DNA of 64,000 bases from Porodaedalea pini (Eukaryota; Basidiomycota; Agaricomycetes; Hymenochaetales; Hymenochaetaceae). Positions within the stretch are counted from its first letter, which is position 1, and the number at the start of each line of letters is the position of its first letter. The DNA is taken from the NCBI GenBank assembly GCA_002794775.1, contig NBAY01000016.1, positions 186,001-250,000 of the forward strand. The letters are read 5' to 3'. The notes beneath the pieces are model-generated. The model was not told the DNA's origin and made no database searches. It was given only the letters and a program-made list of their open reading frames with translations. The position numbers were made by a program, and so were the translations under genes. Positions 63,801-64,000 of this stretch are shown piece after piece.

Positions 63801-64000
63801 TTGGAATCCCTTTCAATCCCGACCACGAACTGGCTCGACCAACCGCGCAAAGCCATTCGCGACTTCTTCGCCTCCTCTCGTGCAGGGAAGGCGCCCGCCT
63901 TCGATGTCGGTCGATGTGTCGCAGTGCTCGGTCCGACGCACTTCCTCCGGCTGCTTTGGGATGAACTTGATACAGCTACCCAGTTGGGCGATCTCGAGTT
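60803..64000 (+). CDS. MED5: Mediator complex subunit 5 (Med5/Nut1), 5' part
   Basis: Exons 60803-60859, 60925-60951, 61032-61709, 61755-61949, 62003-62068, 62119-62237, 62285-62459, 62513-62632, 62686-62854, 62908-62981, 63033-63208, 63267-63455, 63517-63655, 63677-63728 and 63784 to beyond the window edge close in one frame. It starts MSLTDVTSRCFQAGIGVQKW. Helical segments such as LPAFVFTFFEAAKSPNLHD, SLSMILGDDAKMAQEAQLM, SLGKGDILGPNSQSD and VLVTAFRWTSWTPKVFYTQL match my memory of basidiomycete Med5 tail-module proteins. Exon 2 (27 nt) is the least certain; a longer second exon is possible. The ORF is open at the window end, so the C-terminus is unseen. Family assignment is by recall of sequence pattern only. 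Confidence 0.68.

Overview
The window reads as nuclear DNA of a filamentous basidiomycete, most likely an Agaricomycete. The genes are dense, lie on both strands, and are cut by many short GT-AG introns (mostly 48-90 bp). Nearly every gene can be joined into one frame only by splicing. Several products are of fungal or basidiomycete character: GPI cupredoxins, a cAMP-receptor-like GPCR, a microsomal P450, a LIM protein with an N-terminal CxxC..CxC knuckle, and Med5. I saw no CRISPR array, rRNA, tRNA or intact transposon. All exon maps were made by eye from splice signals and frame closure, without alignment or RNA data.

Layout. 1-7 kb: the 3' part of RNA polymerase III subunit RPC5/Rpc37, a 651-aa polytopic membrane protein (minus strand), the Fap7/AK6 adenylate kinase, a secreted Ser/Thr-rich protein, and cyclin H of TFIIH. 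7-12 kb: a 1454-aa GYF-domain protein. 12-14.7 kb: a 17-exon acyl-CoA ligase containing a 4-nt microexon. 15-18.4 kb: a large probably helical protein of unknown role. 18.4-20.9 kb: no resolved gene. 20.9-31 kb: a Ser-rich nuclear-looking protein, a J-domain membrane protein with a frame break, a seven-helix protein with a long tail, and a LIM protein. 31-44.8 kb: a SAP/coiled-coil protein, a TEY MAP kinase, a two-domain cupredoxin, proteasome Rpn2 and a GPCR. 46.5-54 kb: a D-2-hydroxyacid dehydrogenase, then a block of decayed genes (PP2C, gamma-glutamyltransferase, and a second copy of the dehydrogenase 3' end), then an intact P450. 54-64 kb: methionine aminopeptidase 2, an unknown protein, Vps20, the U-box cyclophilin Cyp8/PPIL2 and the 5' part of Mediator subunit 5.

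Functionally this is mostly housekeeping: transcription (RPC37, CCL1, MED5), splicing/ubiquitin (PPIL2), proteasome (RPN2), ESCRT-III (VPS20), ribosome assembly (FAP7) and N-terminal Met removal (MAP2). Signalling and surface genes (MAPK, GPCR, cupredoxin, multi-helix proteins) are interspersed. Divergent pairs with 190-390 bp between start codons are common, so shared promoters are likely. I found no convincing new multi-gene system. The most unusual items are the microexons (4, 7, 14 and 19 nt), a GC-AG intron, and the pseudogene block at 47.7-51.4 kb bounded by a direct repeat of the dehydrogenase 3' end.
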